From Antedon mediterranea (lineage: Eukaryota; Echinodermata; Crinoidea; Comatulida; Antedonidae): a DNA stretch of 64,000 bases. Shown here one piece after another: positions 12,165 through 21,916 of this stretch. The notes under the pieces are model-generated. The model had not been told where the DNA came from, searched no databases, and saw only the letters and a list, made by a program, of their open reading frames with translations. Position 1 is the stretch's first letter. The number at the start of each line of letters is the position of its first letter. Location of the stretch: assembly GCF_964355755.1 (NCBI RefSeq), contig NC_092675.1:16443312-16507311 (forward strand), given 5' to 3'. The translations under genes were made by a program, and so were the position numbers.

Positions 12165-12627
12165 TACAAAGTACTAGATTAAGTGTTGAATAATAGGCTA
12201 CTCCGTTTATATATTGAAACTAGTAATAATAAAAGAATCGTCATGGTTTTCTAAACAACAACAACAGAATATTATACTTTTTCTTTTGTTATTATTATAC
12301 GGATTTAAGAATTTAATAAATAGTATCGTTTCTATGGATATCAAAGTAAACACGTATTATCATGTTTTATACTAAATTCTGATTCTAAAAGAAACTATAA
12401 TAAAAGTACATATGGTACCTATACACATTGGATTAGCATAGATTTTTCTTTTTTCTCTTGATCTACACGTTCCACATTCAACAAAGCCTACTAAAGATTC
12501 TGGAGAAGCTTCATGTATGTGTTAACTGTGGAGACGTATTCAACTGTCAACAACCTTGTTTAATTATCAGCTATACACCTACATTGCTTTTTGGACATTT
12601 TGGAGAATATTTCTAAATATTATAAGG

Positions 12628-14070
12628 ATGTCTACCGAAAAACAAGCAATCAATTTGATGACCAAAGGAAAAGGGCGTTTACTTCAGGTAATAAACACAC
12701 AAGAGCGACAGCATCATAAAAGATATGTCCAGTTTCTGGATACAGAAAGGAAGAGATTTAAAGTATCATTTGAAAGAGAACGTAGGGATTACTTTACTAA
12801 GCTTGAACAATATTACCGAAAAATATACTCGAGCGGACGGACTGGAATTGCGGAAGATGGAGAAGACGTGATGGCGGTACACTCTATTGATTTAAAACAC
12901 CGATGGTCCAAACCTGATCAACAATCAATTGATAATGGCAGTAAACTCTTGTTGGTGTCTTCAAATCTATCACCAGCATTAAAAAATGACAAAGAGCCGT
13001 TTAATCAATCAGTGTCCAAACAATTAGTAAATGACAGAGAACTTTCTTCAAAACAAACAAATTTGAACAATAATGAAATATCAGTCGTTTCTAGTAATGC
13101 ATCTGTCGTTAACTCTACTTCAACTAATAATTCATCAACACAAACTGAAAAGGAGACATCGTTTGTTCAACGACCAGATTCTAAGATTAACATATCAACT
13201 TTCCAAAGGTCAAAAGAGCATTATTTTTCTCAACCGGTTTCTGCAATAAGAGATAAAAAGCAGTCTGCTTGTGTGAGTTCTGCTAATACACATAGTAAAG
13301 AACCATCTTTCGTTCAACCACACATAAATAGGTCAGCAATGAGAAATGAGGAAAGCCATAAACTGAGGAAACACAAACTAATTCCCGGTTATAAAAGTAA
13401 AAGCTTTGTTCGATTTAGTGATTCTACACCGACAGAATATGTTGATTCCATAAATTGTAAACTTTCATGTAAAGCACCTATTTTGGGCATAAGGCCTATA
13501 TCATCATCAGACGGAGAGGTACTTAAAAACAATTGTAAGACTACAAGAAAAAGAACTACTTTAAAGCAAATTAGCTTAGGCTCAATTCCTTCCTGTTTGA
13601 AAACATCTACAAAGCTTTGTCGACATAGGACATTACCTGATCATTTCACGGTAAGCAGTGGCCATTATGAGACTATTCCTGAAGAAGAAATGTATGGAGA
13701 ACAATCATCAATGAATGATTCAGAAACACAGAGAGAACAAACCCGTGTCCGCTTACCAGTAGTGGGTGAGCAGAAGCCTATCCACACACCTCAGGAAACA
13801 GTAGGACCCACACCAACGTCGAATTACCGCCAAAAGACAATGTTGTACCATGAAAGCGAATCGATGGAGGAAATTGATGAAGATTTGCTTGATTATTCTG
13901 AATTCTTATTAAATAACTATTACTGTCTTCCACCAATATACAAAAATGTACACGCCGACCAACGCCAGTCTTTCAGTCCACCACCGCCATTCAACACTCC
14001 TGACTCTCTAGCTATGGAATTTAAAACATTGAAAATGTGTAGATATCTTAGAAACTCAAGTCCATTTTGA
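12628..14070 (+). CDS. Intronless gene B, uncharacterised paralogue with C-terminal CRYLR signature
   Basis: The open frame begins upstream at 12556, but I choose the ATG at 12628 (480 aa). The extra 24 residues are hydrophobic and unmatched in the paralogues, whereas the protein from MSTEKQAINL onward aligns with gene C. Residues about 11-70 form a charged helical block (KGKGRLLQVINTQERQ, YVQFLDTERKRF, YFTKLEQYY). The middle is Ser/Thr/Asn-rich and probably disordered. The C-terminus has CLPPIYKN, SFSPPPPF and LKMCRYLRN just before the stop. No transmembrane segment, catalytic motif or known domain is recognised. It lies between genes A and C in the same orientation. Function unknown; the paralogy supports a real gene. 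Confidence 0.75.
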   Translation: MSTEKQAINLMTKGKGRLLQVINTQERQHHKRYVQFLDTERKRFKVSFERERRDYFTKLEQYYRKIYSSGRTGIAEDGEDVMAVHSIDLKHRWSKPDQQSIDNGSKLLLVSSNLSPALKNDKEPFNQSVSKQLVNDRELSSKQTNLNNNEISVVSSNASVVNSTSTNNSSTQTEKETSFVQRPDSKINISTFQRSKEHYFSQPVSAIRDKKQSACVSSANTHSKEPSFVQPHINRSAMRNEESHKLRKHKLIPGYKSKSFVRFSDSTPTEYVDSINCKLSCKAPILGIRPISSSDGEVLKNNCKTTRKRTTLKQISLGSIPSCLKTSTKLCRHRTLPDHFTVSSGHYETIPEEEMYGEQSSMNDSETQREQTRVRLPVVGEQKPIHTPQETVGPTPTSNYRQKTMLYHESESMEEIDEDLLDYSEFLLNNYYCLPPIYKNVHADQRQSFSPPPPFNTPDSLAMEFKTLKMCRYLRNSSPF

Positions 14071-14618
14071 AAGAAGATAGGAAGTAGAAAGAGAAAAATG
14101 TTAACAAAATAGAAGGAAAAGAGAGCAAATGATGAAAGGAAAGGATGACCTCATTGTTTCATCAATAATCTCTTTACACATGGATACATTTCAGAGCGCA
14201 GAGAAAGAGTAGTTTTATAACATTTTCTTTAAAAGCATACAGTTTTTATTTAACTAAATCCATTTTCCAAGGATATAATAAGCCATTTTAACAGGAGAGT
14301 AATGGTTATTTCCGTAATTGTTAAATTTGTATAGCTGCAAAATACTATTATTCCATTTCGTGAGAATGTTTGGAACAACACAAAGATGTCCACACATAAT
14401 ATTGTTATACTCTACTAGTAAAACTGTAAGCTGTCACGCTAGGTTATCAAGAAATTTCTAAAAAATGCATTCTATAGAATTTTTGACAAAGCCCCGATTT
14501 TAAATTATTGTGATCAGACTATATTGTTACTATAGAAAACTCGTTTCCATAGTTATTAGGTACAAACAAGTTTATGACAATCCTTTTACATCATTTTAGT
14601 ACCATTGAGTTTTTGTAG
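14071..14618. other. 3' flank of gene B, no feature recognised
   Basis: AT-rich sequence with a purine-rich start (GAAAGAAGATAGGAAGTAGAAAG). Nothing coding is seen. The nearest strong AATAAA is at 14905-14910, after the minisatellite, so the gene B transcript might run through the array. Confidence 0.4.
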
Positions 14619-14876
14619 GGCTTGTATGGATATTTCACTTTGGTATTAATCAAGCACCAGAGTCTTGTATGGATATTTTACTTTGGTATTAATCAAGCAC
14701 CAGAGTCTTGTATGGATATTTCACTTTGGTATTAATCAAGCACCAGAGTCTTGTATGGATATTTCACTTTGGTATTAATCAAGCACCAGAGTCTTGTATG
14801 GATATTTCACTTTGGTAATCAAGCACCAGAGTCTTGTATGGATATTTCACTTTGGTATTAATCAAGCACCAGAGTC
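14619..14876. repeat. 43-bp minisatellite, six copies
   Basis: Six head-to-tail copies of a unit beginning GTCTTGTATGGATATTTCAC and ending AATCAAGCACCAGA. The copies are nearly identical; one has a 3-bp deletion (GGTAATCAAG) and one a C-to-T change. The high identity implies recent expansion. Confidence 0.92.
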
Positions 14877-14949
14877 GATTCAATTTTCACAACATACAAA
14901 CTCAAATAAACATTTGATTTGATATTTGTTATTTCGGAGTTTTTTTATT

Positions 14950-15105
14950 CATCAGAATTAACATATAGTTGTTTGATTGCATCAGGATGATCCCCAGAAG
15001 TTCCAGCGGTAACTAATGATCTCCTCTTGAGTCTTCTTGAATTTGAATTGGTGGAGGATGATTTTGCTTTCTTGGATTTCACGATTTTGTAATTTTCTAA
15101 CGTAA
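14950..15105 (-). other. Possible minus-strand terminal exon or coding remnant
   Basis: On the minus strand an open frame ends with basic and Ser-rich sequence (KSKKAKSSSTNSNSRRLKRR), then SLVTAGTSGDHPDAIKQLY, and a TAA that overlaps AATAAA. A TTAG acceptor-like site lies at the upstream edge. The frame has no start codon, and no upstream exon was found. It could be the last exon of an antisense gene, a remnant, or chance. Confidence 0.25.
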
Positions 15106-15163
15106 ATACGTTGCACCAAGTACTATGTTGAGATAGATAAAATCATCGTTAACAATCGATACG

Positions 15164-16162
15164 ATGTCTGTTCCTTTTGAACGTTCCGAAAAGAAAGCAT
15201 TGGCGGGGATGGAGAGGAGAAAGGGGCGTACGTTACGTGTTCTAAACACATACGAAAAACAGACATACGCTAAACAAATACAATTCTTGGAAAAAGAAAA
15301 ACAAAGATCTGCAAAAATGATTGATTTAGAATGCAACGGTTACTACGACCATCTCGAACAGCATGTCGCAAAACTTTATCCAAATACGTCCAAGTGTTTA
15401 TTAGAGGAAATTAAATCTCAAAAAGATGACAAAAACATGAATAAAACATTATCGAAACCGACCGATTCACAATTACAGCCTGACGTTGTAGAAAAACAAA
15501 AACGGTTCTCTGATAGACCTACATTGGAAGGAAAGGGAAAAGAAATAGGCATACCATTCCATCGAAGTAAAACGACGTTTGAAACTTGTGATCGTGTTGT
15601 TCCAACCAAGCCGAGTCTCCGACCGCTTACTGATAGCGAATTAAAGGGTAGTAATCAGGTATGGGGACAGAAAAACTTACACATTCCACTCAACCCATCA
15701 AAAGTGAAATTACCAAGCCAGAGAAAAACTCTACTTCTCCGATGTAAAACTACTTTACCGGAAAACCTTAATAGACCTACTAAAAAGAAGTTAAATTCAT
15801 TGAAAACGCATACTGCCAGTAGACCAACAACTAACTATGATGCTAAACGTGTTTCAATCACAGGTAATAACGATAAACCATCTGATGGAATATCGTTGGA
15901 AGATGCTAACTTTACAAGCAGGCATGATGTTCCAGGGGTATGGTCTATAAATGAACACCACCATTCTAAACACGATAGAATTCAAACCATCAAGCCGTAC
16001 ATTCCATCGCATGTTCTTCCGCCTGTGCATTCAAGCGAGTCTCGTCCGTTAGTTGCACGGTCCTGGAGTCCACCACCACGTCAAAAACATTTTGAAAATA
16101 TAGATGATTTTAAGAAACTTAAATTCTGTAGATATTTAAGAAGTAATACATTTTTACACTAA
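15164..16162 (+). CDS. Intronless gene C, uncharacterised paralogue with C-terminal CRYLR signature
   Basis: A single frame of 332 codons from ATG 15164 to TAA. The N-terminal block (residues about 16-72) contains RRKGRTLRVLNTYEKQTYA, IQFLEKEKQRS and YYDHLEQHVAKLYP, matching gene B position for position in its charged and aromatic residues. The middle is basic and low-complexity. The C-terminus has VLPPVHSS, SWSPPPRQ and LKFCRYLRS six residues before the stop. AATAAA at 16180-16185 gives a very short 3' UTR. The lack of introns, the shared ends and the tandem order with genes A and B argue for local duplication of an intronless ancestor. No known domain; role unknown. Confidence 0.78.
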   Translation: MSVPFERSEKKALAGMERRKGRTLRVLNTYEKQTYAKQIQFLEKEKQRSAKMIDLECNGYYDHLEQHVAKLYPNTSKCLLEEIKSQKDDKNMNKTLSKPTDSQLQPDVVEKQKRFSDRPTLEGKGKEIGIPFHRSKTTFETCDRVVPTKPSLRPLTDSELKGSNQVWGQKNLHIPLNPSKVKLPSQRKTLLLRCKTTLPENLNRPTKKKLNSLKTHTASRPTTNYDAKRVSITGNNDKPSDGISLEDANFTSRHDVPGVWSINEHHHSKHDRIQTIKPYIPSHVLPPVHSSESRPLVARSWSPPPRQKHFENIDDFKKLKFCRYLRSNTFLH

Positions 16163-16960
16163 ATGCTTGTTCTGCAAAAAATAAACACGTATATTTTTTA
16201 GTATTTTTACGCTGATATAACTTTAACTACAATATAAGAGAATTATAAGAGAATGATGGAGTTTTTTAGAATACGCTTTTTAACAAATGTTATATACAAA
16301 GATTTTTTTCTCTCAGTAGTAACGATTTATTCAAGATGAGACAAGTACTTAATTCTAATCTTTGTTTTAATAATGGTTTGTAAAATGTATTTATGTTCTT
16401 TATTCATTTTTAATTTGTTTACTACTTTGGTATTATATTGTTTAACTATTTAAATATTTCAATTAAAATTACAGTAGGCCTAGCAGACGATAGATGGTGA
16501 CTAATAATGATATTATACCGTATAACAATGCATTGTTTTTATAATTATTTCCAAGGTAACTTTCGAGTTCGAGATGATTTGGTTACAGCAATTAAACCCT
16601 GTCAATTTCTAGTTTTAGATTATTCTACTGACAACAAAACATCAAGTATCAACTGGTATGTGATACTTTTTAGAATGTGTATATTCTTCACTGTTGCATG
16701 AACGCTGTTCAGTAAATAAGTACATGATCATGATAGAGCTTAGCATAAACATTGCACAAAGTTGCTTTAGGCTTCTGGTTGGTTTATGCTGGCGTTAGGC
16801 TTCTAGAACTAGAATTTAGATTACTAGCCTAATGATTTATTTAATTGAAAGAAATTGGAAAATAAAATGTGAACAAAATGTCCATTAATTTGTTTTTCTT
16901 TGTATATCGTCGAAAGTGTTCGTAATGATAATACTGAGATTAAGTGTTATATATAATTAG
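16163..16960. other. 3' flank of gene C, no further gene seen
   Basis: AT-rich intergenic DNA after the polyadenylation hexamer at 16180-16185. Short frames here show no domain and no paralogue end motif. Confidence 0.45.
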
Positions 16961-17078
16961 GGAACGAGAGGACGGGATGATGATGATGAGGAGGAGGATG
17001 ATGATACAGATGACGATGATGATGATGAAGATTACGATGATGATGCAGATGATGATGATGCAGATGATGATGATGATT

Positions 17079-17121
<43 letters not shown>

Positions 17122-17325
17122 CGAGGGTGATGATAAGGATGACAAGGATGATGAAAAGATGATGAAAAGATGATAAGGAAAAAATCTGGGAACAAGAGGA
17201 TGGGATGGTGATGATGATGAAGATGACGAGGATGATGACGATGATGATGATGAAGATGACGATGATAGTGCAGATGATAATGATGCAGATGATGATGATG
17301 ATGACGAGGATGATGGAAATGTGCA
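16961..17325. repeat. GAT/ATG microsatellite with a higher-order unit
   Basis: Long (GAT)n tract with interruptions. The phrase GGGAACGAGAGGACGGGATG at 16961 recurs as GGGAACAAGAGGATGGGATG near 17187, so the array has a larger period of about 226 bp. All long open frames here (Asp/Met/Ser or His/Ile runs) are artefacts of the repeat. Confidence 0.92.
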
Positions 17326-18911
17326 TGGAAATGTGCAAACATCGCACCAGTCCATAAGAAGCTCAGCAAGACGAACCTATGCAACTATAGACCAATTGCA
17401 CTGACATCTTTGTTCTCTAAGGTGCTCGAGAGTATTGTCACCGATGAACTCCGTCTTCATCTGAACGAATTTGGACTTATGTTTGATGGCCAATATGGTT
17501 TTACTCCAGGAAAATCTTGTTCCTCAGACTTGGCTGAGGCTACAACATCCTGGGTTAAGGCTTTAGATAATGGGGCACCACGGATTGATGTCGTGGCTCT
17601 TGATTACAGTAGGGCATTTGATTCCATCTCGCATGACATTCTGGTGAATAAGCTTTCAAAAACGTATGGTGTTGGCGGTGTATTATTAAAATGGATTAAC
17701 TCTTTCTTATCTGGTCGTAAGCAAAGAGTAATTTTTAATGGTGTCCAATCTGACTGGTGTTTAGTCAAGTCAGGTGTCCTCCAGGGGTCAGTCTTGGGGC
17801 CATTATTGTTCAACATTTACGTGAATGACTTAAATCTTCACTTGGAAAATAAACCGTACCAATATGCTGACGATACATTTATTAGTAAAGCAGTTTATTC
17901 TTATTGTGATTTTATTTCCTTACAGAGAGACATTAACAAAATCTCTGAATGGTCAATTTTAAACAAACTTATTTTAAACCCTACTAAATGTAACATCTTG
18001 TCTATCAATAGAAGGAGAGCTCCATCTTCTAATGACTATGTACTTAACGATCAGGTTATTGCACATGTTAAACATCTGAAAATTCTTTGTGTGTACATAT
18101 CCGATGATTTGTCATGGTCTAAACAAGTCCATGAGGTTGTAAATAAGTGTAATAGAACACTGGGTCTTGTTAGAGCAATTGCTGGTGGTTGTTCTACACC
18201 CGTTCTTTTAAAATTATACCAGTGTCTAGTCCTCCCTCATATACAGTACTGTTGCGAGGTGTGGTACCCTTATCGCATATGTCAAATTCAAATGATTGAG
18301 CAAATCCAGAGACGGGCCACCCGGTTGATTTTACATCAACGTCGTCAGGAACATGTCATATGAGGGGAGACTAGACACTCTTGATATCCCATCCACAATC
18401 GCTATTAGAGATTGTTATACTGTTCTATTTGTTTGCAATGTTTTACTTTATCATCAAAGATCTATTATTTATAATTTACTCATAGTTAATAATCGTCATG
18501 ATACTTTCACTTTCAAGCATCTTCGCTCCAGTAATGATATGTCAAAATTTTGCATCCCGACTAGAACTTGGAATTCCATACCCAATGAGATTCGCGATAT
18601 TTTTGTTAATGGTTCTTTTATTAATTTCAAATTATCTCTAAAGCTATATTTTAAATGTCGGAGAGAAACTTTTTAAATTTTTAAATGAAATGATATGTCT
18701 ACTATATTAGTATATATTCTTGTTATTTGTTATTTATGTGTTGGAGAGACACACCTTACCGGTGACAGCGTTTTGTTTAATGCTTTTGTCTTTCCTCGGC
18801 CTCGTGTCTTGTTTTTCATATATATATATATATATATATTTCTATGTTTTTTTTTGTTGTAATTATTATTTTATGTTTATTGCCGAAATGAATAAAATAA
18901 AATAAATAAAA
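17326..18911 (+). mobile_element. 5'-truncated non-LTR (LINE) retrotransposon with frameshift
   Basis: The reverse transcriptase domain is readable from a WKCANIAPVHKK-like start (17326), through NYRPIALTSL, the palm motif VVALDYSRAFDSISHDIL, LQGSVLGPLLFNIYVNDL and the catalytic YADDT, to a C-terminal RRATRL region. The first frame stops at 18363. The continuing C-terminal region (MSYEGRLDTLDI to about 18676) lies in another frame, so there has been a single indel near 18345. There is no endonuclease domain: the 5' end is missing. The 3' end is AATGAATAAAATAAAATAAATAAA at 18888-18911. The family is CR1/Jockey-like by general resemblance. It is a dead copy inserted in a GAT array, which resumes immediately after it. 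Confidence 0.9.
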
Positions 18912-18982
18912 AATGATGAAGATGACGTAGATGATGATGATGCGGATTATGATGATGCAGATGATGAGGGAAAAAATCTGTA
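18912..18982. repeat. GAT microsatellite, right part
   Basis: ATGATGAAGATGACGTAGATGATG-type sequence resumes directly after the LINE tail and ends with GAGGGAAAAAATCTG, echoing GGAAAAAATCTGGG near 17,175. The LINE therefore split one array. Confidence 0.85.
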
Positions 18983-19848
18983 GCTAATATAAAGTGGATT
19001 ATTTCACTGTACCCGTTCTGATTTTCGCTGTCTAAAAATAAGTGGGGTTATTATCAAAATATTGTTGTAAAGAAATTTTAAACCGCGGAGCTAACCTTTA
19101 AATAAAATTATGTCAACGACATAAAAAAAAATATTGGTTTCCGCCCTCTATACTGTGATACCATTTTAAATTTTTCACAAACGCTACAAAAAAAGATCTC
19201 GAATTGGATTGGAAAAGGGAGTTTAATTTTTTGTATTTACTAATTGAATATATATATAGCATATATGTTAAATAATGAATACGAAAATACAAATTGGAAG
19301 TATGTCACAATACGTTCAGACAACTTTGTGTATTATTTGTAATTAAATACGCTGGTTTAAGTTCGCATAACATAGGCTTGGCTAGGCCTGTCTGGCCAAG
19401 CAAGCACTCCACCAATTCAGCAGATGAGTTTGAGTCCGCATGAGTGAGGTGGCGGCGAACTTCCAGTCGGTATTAATAGCCTAGGCCTAGAGAGTAGTAT
19501 AAACGGAACTATCATCGAACGATTTGATCCGTTAACTGTAAGGTCAGACCAAAAATACTTATTTCATGCATGCACACTTCAAACATTAATATACTTACTA
19601 GCTAGTCTAGTCATTCATGATGATAATAAAGTAGGCCTAGCTAGTAGGCCTAATAAGTAATATTAGTTATTAAATATTAATAATATTAGTAAGTATTTAG
19701 GCAAGTGCTTGTTTCTGTATTTTCTAAATACCGTCCTTATGTACCGCGGTATATGTTTATACCATATTTTGACCATATGCAGCTGAATCGGGCCTCTTCA
19801 ATAACCATTAATTTTTATAATATTTATATAAGTGAGCTAATTTATATA
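18983..19848. other. Intergenic DNA with TAGGCCTA-type clusters
   Basis: No coding frame supported. Several GGCCTAG/TAGGCCTA words cluster at 19,380-19,500 and 19,630-19,660. Confidence 0.4.
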
Positions 19849-20030
19849 CTGTACTGATACGGGTAAAAGCCCATACTCGGGTATAAGCCCACCCCCGACT
19901 TTTGACTAATTTTCATGAAAAATGAGGCACTCGGGTATAAGCCCACCCATTAATTCGAAGATCTACAGTGTGTGCCGTAATACATTATTTTGTATTTGGT
20001 GACGTCCATACACCGAATACAGCTTTGATC

Positions 20031-20038
20031 ATAACCAA
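20031..20038. other. Target-site duplication, left copy (ATAACCAA)
   Basis: Exact 8-bp match to 21114-21121 on the other side of the fold-back element. If the terminal G is shared the duplication could be read as 9 bp. Confidence 0.85.
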
Positions 20039-21113
20039 GGGGTGTCACGAAACCTAAGACCACGAAAGCTAAGACCCCCTAAGACCTAAGATCACGAAAG
20101 CTAAGACCCAAGACCTAAGATTACAAATTCTAAGATATACTACAGCTTAAAAACAATACTTGTTTATCCATACATAATTTTAAACACAGTAGGTTTCATT
20201 TATTACCATAAATATAATTTAATACTACCGCAAAACATAGATAAACTCACATTATTTTCGCCCGTTGAGTAAATGTATATTTTTTCTTTACAACAAACAA
20301 ACTTGACGGGTTGTTTGTTGGTATATATTTACTCCAATGTGTTGGTTCAGAGGATGTTTTTCTTACGCACCTGCCTTTCTTGTATTTTGACTCCAAATTT
20401 GTTGACTAACTTTATCCTGAATACCACACTTTAAAATTAGGACTTATAAGTACTTTCAGAAGGAGAAACACATAAAAATAAATAAATCCTTTCCCATCCT
20501 GATTTTAAAGACGTGTTTCTTTGTATACTGTAATGTAACTCCTCGAGCTCCCCATGCTCAATGTTTTTGTTTCTATGGAGCGCCAAAAGAGCAACAATAA
20601 TAGTACAAGTATAAAAACAGAAAGAAAACGAAACAAAAAAACTTATCATAATTTTTAAGTTAAAATCTATTTGCCAGCATTTATTTCTTCGTACTTGCAT
20701 GATTATACTATTATATTATCATTACAATTTTAATTTTACATTGTTCCATCCACACTGTAGATGGACTCCACAGAGTTTTCAGCTCTCTATATAATTTTTG
20801 CTCTTTTGACGTTCCATAGAAACAAAAACATTGAACATGGGGTAGGCCTACCTCTAGTGTGCTGTAGGCTAGTCATTTTGTGTGCGAGAAAAACGTCTGT
20901 AAAATCATCAATTTAAAAATGTATTTGTTACTTTTTATGTGATTCTTTTTCATGAAAGTGCCAATTCTAAGGTGTGGTATTCAGAATAAATGTTGGGAGT
21001 TAAAAAACAAGGCAGGTGCGAAAGATAAATATTTGTAGTCTTGGGTCTTAGCTTTCGTGATCTTAGGTCCTAGGGGGTCTTAGCTTTCGTGGTCTTAGGT
21101 TTCGTGACACCCC
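20039..21113. mobile_element. Fold-back element, 1,075 bp, with subrepeated arms
   Basis: The ends are GGGGTGTCACGAAACCTAAG and its reverse complement. The outer arms contain a tandem submotif (CCTAAGACCACGAAAGCTAA). The inverted similarity continues inward: CGCACCTGCCTTTCTTGT near 20,370 against its complement near 21,010, and GTTTTTGTTTCTATGGAGCG near 20,565 against its complement near 20,815. Nearly the whole element can therefore fold into one long hairpin. It is flanked by the 8-bp duplication ATAACCAA. No transposase is encoded, so it is non-autonomous. Confidence 0.88.
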
Positions 21114-21916
21114 ATAACCAAGCTAGGCTAATATACGCTAGGCCATATGAGGCCTAGCGGTCCTGTTTTGTTTACACTCCATCGCGGTCGAAGATTGCTT
21201 CACACACGACGCTATGAGTCGCCAAAACGGAAAACCACTATTTGGTATCGGCTGCCATAAACAAGCTTATTATTAAATTTCTTTGGTACATTTCTATTTA
21301 ACGAACATTGTATACTTGCTTTTCTGCTTGATAAATTCTTGTTCAATTGATGTTTAAAATAAGATATTCTACGATAAATTTAACACGAACTAGGCCTTGT
21401 GAAGACGCTCGCTCGCATGGGGGAATACACAGTGTAAATGTGCTGTTTTTGACGATCTGCATTTTTGGATCCTCGAGTATAAGCCCACCCCCCAAACTTG
21501 ACATGATTTCATGTTCAAGGGGGGTGGGCTTATACCCGCGTCAGTACGGTACTTAATCATTCAACTGCAGTAATATTAAATAAGGTTTATCCAGATATAC
21601 TGTCAACTGTGTATAGCTTGATATTGCGAGGAGCGTTATTGCTGATAATGCGGTGGCATATTGTTGGAGGAAAAAAGTAAACAACAAATCTCATTCGTAA
21701 ACATGTGTGTGCCCTCATTTTCTTCCTGTCATGTGTTGCATGCTAAAACATTATACTGTGTGGTTTTTAAAACTACAATTTGTTCAAGTGAACAATATGT
21801 AACCTCAACAAATAAAATAACGCTTTCAACAAAATTGAATTTAGTATCGGCTTCCATAAACTTGATACTTGATAGTTTTGGGGAAAACTCTGATAATATA
21901 ATTTTTTTATTTTCAG

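Larger units (their letters stand above)
19849..21549. mobile_element. TA-flanked inverted-repeat element carrying a nested element
   Basis: Left end CTGTACTGATACGGGTAAAA and right end CCCGCGTCAGTACGG are inverted copies, both flanked by TA. Inside each end the phrase CGGGTATAAGCCCACCC is repeated (left at about 19,878 and 19,930; right in both orientations). Removing the nested element at 20039-21113 and one target copy leaves about 620 bp. The TA target fits a Tc1/mariner-type non-autonomous element (inference). No transposase frame is present. Confidence 0.75.

Noticed and set aside
12556-12627. Upstream 24 codons of the gene B frame as an N-terminal membrane segment
   Set aside because: Hydrophobic only by AT-rich composition and absent in the paralogues; the ATG at 12628 fits the family better.
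14619-14876. CRISPR-like regular array of 43-bp units
   Set aside because: No spacers; ordinary tandem repeat.
16940-17384. Long open frames rich in Ile, His, Ser or Met/Asp on both strands
   Set aside because: Direct translation of the GAT microsatellite in several frames; no start context or domain.
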